This document shows positions 34,623 to 43,180 of a DNA stretch of 64,000 nt, in pieces. The stretch is taken from NCBI GenBank assembly GCA_002428985.1, contig DIYL01000054.1, positions 124,001 through 188,000 of the forward strand. Reading direction: 5' to 3'. This stretch comes from Anaerolineales bacterium UBA6055 (GTDB lineage: Bacteria > Chloroflexota > Anaerolineae > Aggregatilineales > Phototrophicaceae). Each line of letters begins with the position of its first letter. The stretch's first letter is position 1. The notes beneath the pieces were generated by a model, which was given only the letters and a program-made list of their open reading frames with translations, ran no database searches and was not told the DNA's origin. Both the position numbers and the translations under genes were made by a program.

Positions 34623-35891
34623 TCAACTTGATTGCTGATTAACCGAGTCAGTATCGAACCCAGCTAACTTTTTATAGCGACTTGCAACAGTTTCGAGATA
34701 ATCTCGTGCTAGACAAGTACATTGATGGGTACAATCGCCAGTGCAATTATCATCGGCTTCTTGCATGACTTTTTCAGGTCCGGTTTTACGATTTTCTAGT
34801 ACTAGATTGGAGACAGGTTCAAGGCGCAGATCTTCATATGCTTTGAGTGCTTGTACTGTTTCATCTTTCTCCAATAGCATATCTGTAATGGTTTCGGCAT
34901 CCCATATTGCTTGTGATGCGCCATTCGATCCGTTAGGGCGCATGGCATGCGCTGCATCCCCAAGCAATGTAACCCTTCCAAAGCTCCACTGCGGAATTGG
35001 ATCGCGATCAATCATCGGGAACTCATAGATTGAATCCGTAATATCAATCAAATTGGGAATATCCAACCAGTCAAATTTCCATTGTTGGAATTGATTGGCA
35101 AAGTCGGCTTTATTACCGGGGCGGTTCCAGTCTTCTTTTTTAGGTGGCAAGTCCATATGAATGGGTAATTCCATAATCCAGTTCACAAGCGATTTCCCCT
35201 GATTCATGGACTGCTGTGAAACAGGATAGATCACGGCTTTACGGGTAGCATTGCCGACCATGACCATTGTGCGTCCATCTAAATAAGCATCGGTTTCAAC
35301 AATACCACGCCACAAAATCAAGCCAGAGTAGACTGGAACACCTTCATCTGGATAGAATATCTGGCGGGTTTTTGACATGATACCATCTGCACCAATTAGA
35401 ATATCACCCTGATAACTGCCGATTGTTTCCCCTGTTTTGCGATCTTCAAAGTGAACTGTTACCCCATTATCATCTTGCTCAAAGCCAGACAGGTGATGAC
35501 CTGTCAGCACATTTTCTGTACCGATGCGTTCGATAACAGCGCGATAGAGAAGCATTTGTAACTCGCCTCGATGAATCGAATATTGTGGTACATCATAACC
35601 TGCATCTAACCCGCGTGGCTCTGTCCAAATGAGTGAGCCGCGTTTGCTGTAGAAGCTTAATCGTGCCGTCCGTATTCCAGTAGCATCAAGTGCATCTTGC
35701 AAGTCTAGTGAAAAAAGTCGCTTAACTGCATGAGGTTGAATATTAATGCCGACTCCAAGCGGTTTTAGTTCGGTAACAGATTCGAATACTTTCACTGGGA
35801 TACCAGCTTTATGCAAATAAAGGGCCGTTGTTAGCCCGCCAATGCCACCACCCGCAATCAAGACCTGTAAATCTTTTTTGTTATTTCCCAT
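34623..35891 (-). CDS. FAD-dependent aromatic-type monooxygenase with Cys-rich tail
   Basis: 422 residues from ATG 35891; a TTG four codons earlier is less likely. It is a group A flavoprotein hydroxylase: VLIAGGGIGGLTTALYLHKAG (ADP binding), GADGIMSKTR (DG motif) and RVTLLGDAAHAMRPNGSNGASQAIWDA (GD motif). It resembles salicylate, 3-hydroxybenzoate and PhzS hydroxylases. The tail near residues 385-405 has an unusual cluster, NCTGDCTHQCTCLARD, with four cysteines and a histidine, possibly a metal site. It is followed by the alcohol dehydrogenase gene. The substrate is unknown. Confidence 0.88.
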   Translation of the reverse strand: MGNNKKDLQVLIAGGGIGGLTTALYLHKAGIPVKVFESVTELKPLGVGINIQPHAVKRLFSLDLQDALDATGIRTARLSFYSKRGSLIWTEPRGLDAGYDVPQYSIHRGELQMLLYRAVIERIGTENVLTGHHLSGFEQDDNGVTVHFEDRKTGETIGSYQGDILIGADGIMSKTRQIFYPDEGVPVYSGLILWRGIVETDAYLDGRTMVMVGNATRKAVIYPVSQQSMNQGKSLVNWIMELPIHMDLPPKKEDWNRPGNKADFANQFQQWKFDWLDIPNLIDITDSIYEFPMIDRDPIPQWSFGRVTLLGDAAHAMRPNGSNGASQAIWDAETITDMLLEKDETVQALKAYEDLRLEPVSNLVLENRKTGPEKVMQEADDNCTGDCTHQCTCLARDYLETVASRYKKLAGFDTDSVNQQSS

Positions 35892-36074
35892 AATAAAATC
35901 CAAAATCTATTTAAAACTAGCAACCTTCAAGGCTATATAAGGCTTTGAACATCAAGTAATTTCGCGAGTTAACTCAGCTTTACCTATTAACTCACCCGTA
36001 AGCACATAATTCGATTATCATTGTATCAATTGCTTTTTGAGTTGTGTCCATAAGATATACTCATCAATAAATAC

Positions 36075-36099
36075 AAAAAGGCGATTGTCACCAACCGCC
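36075..36099 (-). terminator. Rho-independent terminator of the ABC importer operon
   Basis: On the minus strand GGCGGTTG/CAATCGCC (one wobble) closes a GTGA GNRA tetraloop and is followed by TTTTTG. It lies about 30 bp after the substrate-binding protein stop. Confidence 0.85.
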
Positions 36100-36130
36100 C
36101 CTATTTTCACATACCCTATATAGTTGACGA

Positions 36131-37303
36131 TTATTCGCCTTGTGCATCTATTTCAGCTTGTTGTTCTTCGATGATTTCATCGGTGCACATTAATGCTTCA
36201 AGGAATGCCATATCTTCTGCCATACGGTCTTCGAGTTCCATTTCTGGCAGTACTGGGTCAACTTCTGTACTTTCTTCATTTTCAATCACGAAATCTGCCA
36301 TTGCTAGTAATGCCTCCGAAACTTCAATGCCTTGAATGGCTGCAGAATCGAGGTTAACAGCAATTGCCATACCCGGTTGTTTGCTGATTGCTGTTGTTTC
36401 GATCGCGATGTCACCGTTCAAGTATGCGATCAACATACGAGCGGTATCAACACCTTCTTGATAGTAGCTTAGACCCGCGCCAACGGTTGCGCCGGAGTAT
36501 ACTTGGCTTGCATCAGCGTGGAAGATAGGGATACCATTTTCTTCAGCAACTGATAGGAGGGATGGCAGACCATCGGTAACAGTACTATCAGTTGGGATCA
36601 TGAATGCTTCGATACCACGGCTAACAAGACCTTCTGCTGCTGTTCCGACATCTGCGGTGGCAGCGATTGGACCGAGTTCGACAGTTAAACCAAGTTCTGT
36701 ACCGACTGCTTCAATCGCTTCTGCGCTGACAACACCGTTGGCTTCAGCTTGGTTAAAGAGTGTACCAATTACTTGAATATCTGGATTTTGCTCGAGGATC
36801 AATGGCACGATTGTTTCGTATGGTGCAAGTGCCTGTGAACCTGTGATATGGCTCGGTTTGATGCAGGATGTATCGGCAAAGCCCGCTGCATATGGGCTAG
36901 TCACTGTGTTAAAGAGAACAACAGGTGGTAGGTCCATATCAATCGTTGCATTCGCTGCTGCTTGAGCAACAGGCGTGGTGATTGCAATAATCACATCAGC
37001 ACCTTGGTCAAGAACTTCTTCTACGAGTAAATTTGCTGTTGGGAAGTCAAATTCTGCATCACCGAATATAAGATTGATATTTTCGCCTTCGATATCTCCT
37101 CGTTCGGATGCGGTCGCGTATTCTTCGTCATTGAGAATGCCATATTCATATAGCATATCAATTGTACCTTTTTCAGATAGTTCAAATGGGCGAAGCGGAC
37201 CGAACCGTAGAATAGCGATTGTCGGATTTTCGTCGTCCTGTGCCAGTGCTGGTGGAACGAGCATTGCCAACATAACCAAAATCAATAACAGTTTTTTCAA
37301 CAT
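36131..37303 (-). CDS. ABC transporter substrate-binding protein (TrpX/DUF534 type)
   Basis: 390 residues. The signal peptide LLLILVMLAMLVPPALA is followed by a two-lobed binding protein of the ABC-sub-bind family: IAILRFGPLRPFE, GADVIIAITTPVAQAA, TLFNQAEANGV, FMIPTDSTVTDGLPSLL and GLSYYQEGVDTARML. The family often binds amino acids or aromatic compounds. The C-terminal third is Glu/Met-rich (TEVDPVLPEMELEDRM), longer than usual. It is the last gene of the permease-ATPase-binding protein operon, 72 bp after the ATPase. Confidence 0.87.
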   Translation of the reverse strand: MLKKLLLILVMLAMLVPPALAQDDENPTIAILRFGPLRPFELSEKGTIDMLYEYGILNDEEYATASERGDIEGENINLIFGDAEFDFPTANLLVEEVLDQGADVIIAITTPVAQAAANATIDMDLPPVVLFNTVTSPYAAGFADTSCIKPSHITGSQALAPYETIVPLILEQNPDIQVIGTLFNQAEANGVVSAEAIEAVGTELGLTVELGPIAATADVGTAAEGLVSRGIEAFMIPTDSTVTDGLPSLLSVAEENGIPIFHADASQVYSGATVGAGLSYYQEGVDTARMLIAYLNGDIAIETTAISKQPGMAIAVNLDSAAIQGIEVSEALLAMADFVIENEESTEVDPVLPEMELEDRMAEDMAFLEALMCTDEIIEEQQAEIDAQGE

Positions 37304-37343
37304 AGAATGCCTCCAAAAAGAAATATTTGCTCTAAAATAATGC

Positions 37344-37362
37344 CGCGGAGTTTATCTCCACG
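37344..37362 (-). terminator. Weak intercistronic hairpin
   Basis: On the minus strand CGTGGAG/CTCCGCG with an ATAAA loop lies between the ATPase and the substrate-binding protein genes. It may attenuate or stabilise the mRNA so that the binding protein is made at a different level. There is no strong T-tract. Confidence 0.3.
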
Positions 37363-37375
37363 ATACCTAACAAGT

Positions 37376-38170
37376 TTAGCTCAATAACGTTCGGTCTGCG
37401 AGTTCTGCACCTGTATTCAATGACCGGAAGCGTTCAATCAGGTCAGTCGGTCGTAATTCCTCCCGCTCTGTACCTGCAATCTCAAATAAGATTTTCCCTT
37501 GATTCATCATGACAACACGATTCCCGACCAAACAGGCTTGTTGCATACTGTGGGTAATCATAATCACCGTTAACTTATTTTCTTCCGCTAGTTGAATTGT
37601 CAATCCGATGACTTTATCAGCAGCATTTGGATCAAGTGCCGCCGTATGTTCATCAAGTAGGAGTAGCTTCGGTTTCATCAATGTCGCCATGATCAGAGTA
37701 ATTGCCTGACGTTGTCCACCGCTGAGTAACGCGACATCAGTATCAAGTCGATTTTCTAAGCCAAGATTGACAGTTTTGAGTTGTTCAACAAACCAATCTT
37801 CTTGAGATTTTTTAAGGTCACGGCGCAGTCCCGGCATTTTCCCACGCATTGCTGCCAACGATAAGTTCTCACGGATGGTCAAACCGGGGCATGTGCCAAG
37901 CGATGGATTCTGGAACACACGTCCAATATATCGTGAGCGTTGATACTCCGCCAGATCGGTGATATTGTCACCAGATAGCATAATGATGCCATCATCTACG
38001 CCGACTGTACCCGCAACGACGTTAAATAATGTACTTTTCCCAGCACCATTTGCTCCGATAACAGTAACAAAGTCGCCTTCACTTACACTGAGCGATACAT
38101 TGCGTAGAGCACGGACTTCGTTAGGTGTTCCAGCATTAAATGTAACTGAGACTTGTTTGAGTGATAACAT
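37376..38170 (-). CDS. ABC transporter ATP-binding protein
   Basis: 264 residues from ATG 38170, whose A is the last base of the permease stop (TAATG), so the two are coupled. Walker A is GANGAGKSTLF, signature LSGGQRQAI, Walker B LLLLDEHTAALD; the family has His after the catalytic Glu. The Q-loop region is GRVFQNPSLG and the H-loop VIMITHSM. It powers import together with the permease and the binding protein at 36131. Confidence 0.95.
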   Translation of the reverse strand: MLSLKQVSVTFNAGTPNEVRALRNVSLSVSEGDFVTVIGANGAGKSTLFNVVAGTVGVDDGIIMLSGDNITDLAEYQRSRYIGRVFQNPSLGTCPGLTIRENLSLAAMRGKMPGLRRDLKKSQEDWFVEQLKTVNLGLENRLDTDVALLSGGQRQAITLIMATLMKPKLLLLDEHTAALDPNAADKVIGLTIQLAEENKLTVIMITHSMQQACLVGNRVVMMNQGKILFEIAGTEREELRPTDLIERFRSLNTGAELADRTLLS

Positions 38171-39243
38171 TAGCTTGTAACCTCGCGTTTTTGTTTCTTG
38201 CGCCATGCTTGCCAACGGTCATGGAGATTTGGCGCACCTAATGCGATCATTACAACAATCGCACTGACTAAGCGTATATCGGTAGATGGTAAACTGAGTG
38301 CCGCGAAAACCCATGCTCGGGAAATATCGAATACAAGCATCCCTGTTGCGGCCGCAATAAGTTTCTCGCCCACTGTCTTGGGGCGTAATAGCACCTCACC
38401 AATAATAACGGCGGCTAGACCACGAATAATTAACCCGACACCTAAATTGACATCAGCAAAACCTAATTGTTGGGCTGCCAATGATCCTGCAAGACCTGCT
38501 AAACCATTAGAGACCATCAAGCCAATGACAACCATAAGATGATGATTCAAGCCCATTGCTTGTACCATCTGTGGATTTTTCCCAGTTGCGCGGATAGCGA
38601 GACCTGTTTCGGTCCGCAAGAAAAAGTATAACAAGACTAGAACGAGGATAACCACAAATCCGAAAATAGCAATTTCTAACAAATTGCTAGACTGACGACG
38701 CATATCTTCGCCAAATTGCTCAATCATCCATGCACGAAAAGGGCGAGCGTGTCGACTGATCAGAGTTTCTTCTCCAATTAGAGGGAGGTTGCTTGCACCA
38801 CTCATAATGCGTAAGGTGATGGTGTACGCTCCGGTTATAACGATAATACTGGCTAGCAAGCCTTCGATCTTGAAGAATACATGAATTAAAGCTGTTACCA
38901 ACCCTGTCAGCGATCCTGCTATAAACCCCGCTACAACCGATACTTCGGGACTTTGCCCACTGACAATCAAGACTGCACAAATTGCACCACCGATTGGAAA
39001 TGCGCCATCAATCGTCAAATCTGGAAAGTCGAGGATGCGAAAGGTGAGGAAGACAGCAACACCCACGAGTGCATATGATAACCCTTGACCAATAGCGCCA
39101 ATATTGACGTTGCCGACTGAAATAAAAATACCAGTAATGATCATGAGCAATATGAAACGAATTGCGAACCCTGAAATTTTGGGTTTAGACGTTTCACTAT
39201 CTGCTTTAACTTTTTCTTGTGATGTTTGTGTATCAATACCCAT
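38170..39243 (-). CDS. ABC transporter permease
   Basis: A 357-residue integral membrane protein with about 8-9 helices after a charged 25-residue N-terminus. LSYALVGVAVFLTFRILDFPDLTIDGAFPIGGAICA matches the permease family paired with TrpX-type binding proteins and is related to branched-chain amino acid/ribose permeases. GLNHHLMVVIGLMVSNGLAGLAGSLAAQQLGFADVNLG is the later conserved part, with EVLLRPKTVGEK near the end. It is the first gene of the operon. The imported compound is unknown. Confidence 0.92.
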   Translation of the reverse strand: MGIDTQTSQEKVKADSETSKPKISGFAIRFILLMIITGIFISVGNVNIGAIGQGLSYALVGVAVFLTFRILDFPDLTIDGAFPIGGAICAVLIVSGQSPEVSVVAGFIAGSLTGLVTALIHVFFKIEGLLASIIVITGAYTITLRIMSGASNLPLIGEETLISRHARPFRAWMIEQFGEDMRRQSSNLLEIAIFGFVVILVLVLLYFFLRTETGLAIRATGKNPQMVQAMGLNHHLMVVIGLMVSNGLAGLAGSLAAQQLGFADVNLGVGLIIRGLAAVIIGEVLLRPKTVGEKLIAAATGMLVFDISRAWVFAALSLPSTDIRLVSAIVVMIALGAPNLHDRWQAWRKKQKREVTS

Positions 39244-39323
39244 AAAAACTTCTCATAAATCTAAATAAATCGCTATTCAATTAAATTCCTGCCACAGTTT
39301 AACACATTGTCCAGCATTGTTGG

Positions 39324-39329
39324 TATAAT
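39324..39329 (+). promoter_or_regulatory. Extended -10 promoter of glcDEF
   Basis: TGG-TATAAT (perfect -10 at 39324-39329 with a TG extension) lies about 35 bp before the GlcD start. No strong -35 box is evident, consistent with an extended -10 promoter. Confidence 0.55.
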
Positions 39330-39363
39330 TACGAGCAACTTGTTTGTTTAGCATGTAATTGTG

Positions 39364-40821
39364 ATGTCAATGAACCAACTATTTTTTGAAAAACTCCAAC
39401 AAATTTACCCTGAAGATAGATTATTATCACGTGATGTCGAGCTGCTCCCTTATGAATCAGATGCACTGACAGCGTTTCAGACTAAACCCGGTGCCGTTGT
39501 CTTGCCCATCAGCGAAAATGAAATTATTCAAACTATGCGATTATGCCACGCACATGATGTGCCCTTTGTGGCACGAGGTAGCGGTACAAGTTTGTCAGGT
39601 GGATCGCTCCCAATACAAGACGGACTTGTGATTGGGTTGAACCGTATGAATAAGATTAAAGCGATAGATCCTGAGCAACGGTTTGCTGTGGTTGAACCCG
39701 GTGTGATTAACTTGAAAATTACTGAAGCAATTCAACGCTATGGTCTGTATTACGCTCCTGATCCGTCAAGTCAGTCGATTTGCACGATTGGGGGTAATAT
39801 TGCTTTTAACAGCGGTGGGGCTCATTGTCTCAAATATGGTATGACGAGTAATCATATTTTAGCGATGAAAGTCGTACTGGCTGATGGTACTGTCACTGAA
39901 TTTGGTAGTGAAAGTATTGAAGGTATTGGAATAGGTCCTGACCTAGTTGGTTTATTTGTCGGTTCTGAGGGTTTGTTCGGGATTGTATTAGAAGCAACTG
40001 TTCGTTTGATGCCGACGCCGGAACGGTATAGAACGGTGATGGCAGCTTATGATGATCTGGGTAAAGCCGGTGATGCAGTATCGATGGTTGTTGCATCGGG
40101 ATTATTACCCGGTGCAATGGAAATTATGGATAAGTTAGCAATGAAAGCAGCTGAAGCATCTGTCAATGCAGGCTATCCACAAGAAGCAGAAGCTATCTTG
40201 ATTGTTGAGTTGGAAGGTGAAGCTGGACAAGTCGAAGCTGAATTCAAGCAATTGGATGAGGTAATTCAATCATCAGGTGCGATTGAGGTGATTATCGCCC
40301 AAAATGCTCGTGAGCGAGCCAAAATCTGGAAAGGGCGCAAAGGTGCATTTTCAGCAGTAGGGCGGTTGAGTCCAGATTATGTCGTGCAAGATGGTGTTGT
40401 TCCGCGCAGTAAATTAGGTGAAGCACTGACTAAAATTAGCGAGTTACGTCAACAGTATGGTTTAGATGTTGCCAATGTCTTCCATGCTGGTGATGGCAAT
40501 CTACATCCGCTTATTCTTTATAACGGACGGGAAGACGGCGCATTAGAAAAAGCCGAAGCACTTGCAGGCGAGATTCTAAAGCTCTGTGTAGAACTTGGTG
40601 GATCAATTACAGGTGAACATGGCATAGGGATGGAAAAGCGCGATTATATGCCTGCCATGTTCAGTGAATTAGAATTGGATGTGATGAAAGATTTGCGTCT
40701 AGCTATCGACCCCAAAGAAATTGCGAACCGTGGCAAGATGTTCCCCGGCGGTGAAGCCCCTGCATTAAAACAACATGGGATGCACCCACTCGAAAAACAG
40801 GGGGTAATTTCACGCGAATGA
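39364..40821 (+). CDS. glcD: Glycolate oxidase FAD subunit GlcD
   Basis: 485 residues from ATG 39364 (an in-frame GTG at 39361 and ATG 39370 are alternatives). It is the FAD-linked oxidase of the glycolate/D-lactate oxidase complex. The PP-loop is VPFVARGSGTSLSGGSLP, then CTIGGNIAFNSGGAHCLKYG and LVGLFVGSEGLFGIV. The C-terminal cap has VFHAGDGNLHPLI (metal/substrate His) and GGSITGEHGIGMEKRDYM. The GlcD ATGA stop overlaps GlcE. It transfers electrons from glycolate to the iron-sulfur subunit and the quinone pool. Confidence 0.94.
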   Translation: MSMNQLFFEKLQQIYPEDRLLSRDVELLPYESDALTAFQTKPGAVVLPISENEIIQTMRLCHAHDVPFVARGSGTSLSGGSLPIQDGLVIGLNRMNKIKAIDPEQRFAVVEPGVINLKITEAIQRYGLYYAPDPSSQSICTIGGNIAFNSGGAHCLKYGMTSNHILAMKVVLADGTVTEFGSESIEGIGIGPDLVGLFVGSEGLFGIVLEATVRLMPTPERYRTVMAAYDDLGKAGDAVSMVVASGLLPGAMEIMDKLAMKAAEASVNAGYPQEAEAILIVELEGEAGQVEAEFKQLDEVIQSSGAIEVIIAQNARERAKIWKGRKGAFSAVGRLSPDYVVQDGVVPRSKLGEALTKISELRQQYGLDVANVFHAGDGNLHPLILYNGREDGALEKAEALAGEILKLCVELGGSITGEHGIGMEKRDYMPAMFSELELDVMKDLRLAIDPKEIANRGKMFPGGEAPALKQHGMHPLEKQGVISRE

Positions 40822-41918
40822 GTACGATAACCATTAAATCAGTAGACGAACTAGTTCAGGTTGTTAAAAACAGCCAATATGTACATGTTTTTGGAAACGG
40901 ATCAAAAACAGGGCTCAAAACAGGTTTACACTCCGAGTATTCTGATGATGTTCGGCAGGTTCAACTATCAGGACTCATTGGTATTACGGAATATCAGCCT
41001 GAAGAATACACGATCACAGTGCAAGCTGGAACACCTGTCAAAGTCATTCAAGATGCACTTGCTCAGAATGGTCAATATTTGCCTTTTGACCCAATGTTAG
41101 CCGATAAAGCAACCATTGGTGGGACAGTTGCGACCAACTTATCGGGGTCACGTCGATTTCGTTATGGTGGTGTGCGTGATTTTATTCTTGGTGCAAGTGT
41201 TGTAGATGGGCAGGGGCGTTCATTTCGTGTTGGTGGTAAAGTCGTCAAGAATTCAGCAGGGTTTGATCTGACAAAATTTCTGGTCGGTAGCTTAGGTTTA
41301 TATGCGATTATGACCGAATTAACCTTCAAAGTATTTCCTGATGTGACTGATTTTACGACGCTCAAATTGACTTATGCCACTTTAGACGATCTACTCAATA
41401 CAGTTTACTTCCTCAATCAAAGTGTGTTTGAATTGGATGCGCTTGACTTTGAACCAGATGGGGATAATTGGGTAATTTGGGCACGGATGACAGGCATAGC
41501 TGATACATTATCGGAACGTGTTGAAAGATTAATCGATACACTACGTGAAAAGACAAATCTGAAAGAATTTTCAGAGATGAAAGCAGACAACACAGTTTGG
41601 GATAGTCACAACAATTTGAGTTGGTCGGATCATCCTAATTTTATAAAAGTGACCTTGCCCCCTAAACAGATACCAGCACTTGAAAACCGAATGGGATCTC
41701 CGGAATTTGTGAGGCGATATTCTGTTGGTGGCAACATTGCTTGGTTAGCTATGGACAATACACACTTAGGTTTTCTCGAAACAATACTCGATGATGTAGA
41801 TGTTACAGGGCTTCAAATTCTAGGTGATGGCGACAGTGCTATTCTAGGTAAGTCCATCGATAACCCATTAGCTGACCGTGTGAAAGCTATTTTTGACCCC
41901 GAAAATAAACTTGTTTAA
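40818..41918 (+). CDS. glcE: Glycolate oxidase subunit GlcE
   Basis: 366 residues, overlapping the GlcD stop by 4 bp. It is a shortened FAD-binding-type protein. FGNGSKTGLKTG replaces the usual GSGTKL-type loop, and LSGLIGITEYQPEEYTITVQAGTP, ATIGGTVATNLSGSRRFRYGGVRDFILG and GGKVVKNSAGFDLTKFLVGSLG are typical of GlcE. GlcE is needed for an active GlcDEF complex. Confidence 0.92.
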   Translation: MSTITIKSVDELVQVVKNSQYVHVFGNGSKTGLKTGLHSEYSDDVRQVQLSGLIGITEYQPEEYTITVQAGTPVKVIQDALAQNGQYLPFDPMLADKATIGGTVATNLSGSRRFRYGGVRDFILGASVVDGQGRSFRVGGKVVKNSAGFDLTKFLVGSLGLYAIMTELTFKVFPDVTDFTTLKLTYATLDDLLNTVYFLNQSVFELDALDFEPDGDNWVIWARMTGIADTLSERVERLIDTLREKTNLKEFSEMKADNTVWDSHNNLSWSDHPNFIKVTLPPKQIPALENRMGSPEFVRRYSVGGNIAWLAMDNTHLGFLETILDDVDVTGLQILGDGDSAILGKSIDNPLADRVKAIFDPENKLV

Positions 41919-41929
41919 GGTGAAATTGA

Positions 41930-43180
41930 ATGCGACATAATATACAAAGTGACGACCCGCGCGCACCAGAAATGGGACAAGCAATTGAAAACTGTGTGCA
42001 TTGCGGTTTCTGTTTGCCAGCTTGCCCAACTTATAATATCCTCGGCGAAGAGATGGATTCCCCGCGTGGGCGTATTTATTTGATGAAAAATGTTCTTGAA
42101 GATGCGCTCGATGTTGAAGAAGCACAACCTTATATTGATCGCTGTCTTGGGTGTATGGCATGTGTGACAGCCTGTCCATCTGGTGTGGCTTATGGCGATT
42201 TATTAGTCGGTTATCGATCGATGGTTGAAAAAGATCGCAAACGCCCAGTCATGGATACAGTTACCCGTACGATGATTTGTGAGACGTTGCCGTATCCGAA
42301 TCGTTTTCGTATGGCAGCAGCCACTGGAAAAATTGGTAAAGCTGTAAAGCCATTACTCCCCGATACATTTGCAACCATGCTTGATTTATTACCCGATACA
42401 TTACCCCAAGCGAAACCGTTACCTGACATATTACCTGCACAAGGTGAAAAACGAGGGAAGGTCGCTTTATTACTAGGGTGTGTACAACAGGTACTTGCAC
42501 CGGAAATTGCCTATTCGGCTGCCCATGTACTATCGGCTAATGGTGTAGAAGTTGTCATTCCAAAATCACAAGGATGTTGTGGATCAATTTTATCGCACGT
42601 CGGTGAAGCCGATAAAGCTGTATCCGTTGCCCGTCAAAACTTTGATGTGATCCCTGATGATATTGATGCGATTATCACAACAGCGGCGGGATGTGGTTCT
42701 GGTATTGACGAGTATGAATTGCTCTTCAAAGGTCAGCCTGATGAAGAACAGGCGACTAACTTTGCACATAAGACGATGGACATTAGTGCATACCTAGCAA
42801 AAATCGGTTTGCGTGAGCCAAAAGGGCTGGATCGTGAGATGATTGTTGCCTATCAGGATGCGTGCCATTTATATCATGCACAGGGCATCTATGACGAACC
42901 CCGTGACTTGTTGGAGCAGACCCCTAACATCACGCTTGTAGATATACCTGATGCTGGCATGTGCTGTGGATCAGCAGGGACATATAATATTGACCAGCCT
43001 GAGATTGCAAACCAACTAGGACAAAACAAAGTCGAGAATATTCTATCTGTCGAGCCAGATGTGGTCGTATCTGGCAACATCGGGTGTATGACACAAATTA
43101 AAGTGCATCTGGAACATAAGACTAAGACATTACCTGTCATGCACATCGCGCAATTGCTACTGATGGCATATCAGAATTAA
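41930..43180 (+). CDS. glcF: Glycolate oxidase iron-sulfur subunit GlcF
   Basis: 416 residues, 11 bp after GlcE. It has two [4Fe-4S] ferredoxin motifs, CVHCGFCLPACP (Cys22-25-28-32) and CLGCMACVTACP, and two CCG domains, QGCCGSILSHVG and AGMCCGSAGTYN, which bind further cofactors. This is the electron-transfer subunit of glycolate oxidase. It ends by overlapping the LuxR-type gene, transcribed the other way, by 4 bp. Confidence 0.95.
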   Translation: MRHNIQSDDPRAPEMGQAIENCVHCGFCLPACPTYNILGEEMDSPRGRIYLMKNVLEDALDVEEAQPYIDRCLGCMACVTACPSGVAYGDLLVGYRSMVEKDRKRPVMDTVTRTMICETLPYPNRFRMAAATGKIGKAVKPLLPDTFATMLDLLPDTLPQAKPLPDILPAQGEKRGKVALLLGCVQQVLAPEIAYSAAHVLSANGVEVVIPKSQGCCGSILSHVGEADKAVSVARQNFDVIPDDIDAIITTAAGCGSGIDEYELLFKGQPDEEQATNFAHKTMDISAYLAKIGLREPKGLDREMIVAYQDACHLYHAQGIYDEPRDLLEQTPNITLVDIPDAGMCCGSAGTYNIDQPEIANQLGQNKVENILSVEPDVVVSGNIGCMTQIKVHLEHKTKTLPVMHIAQLLLMAYQN

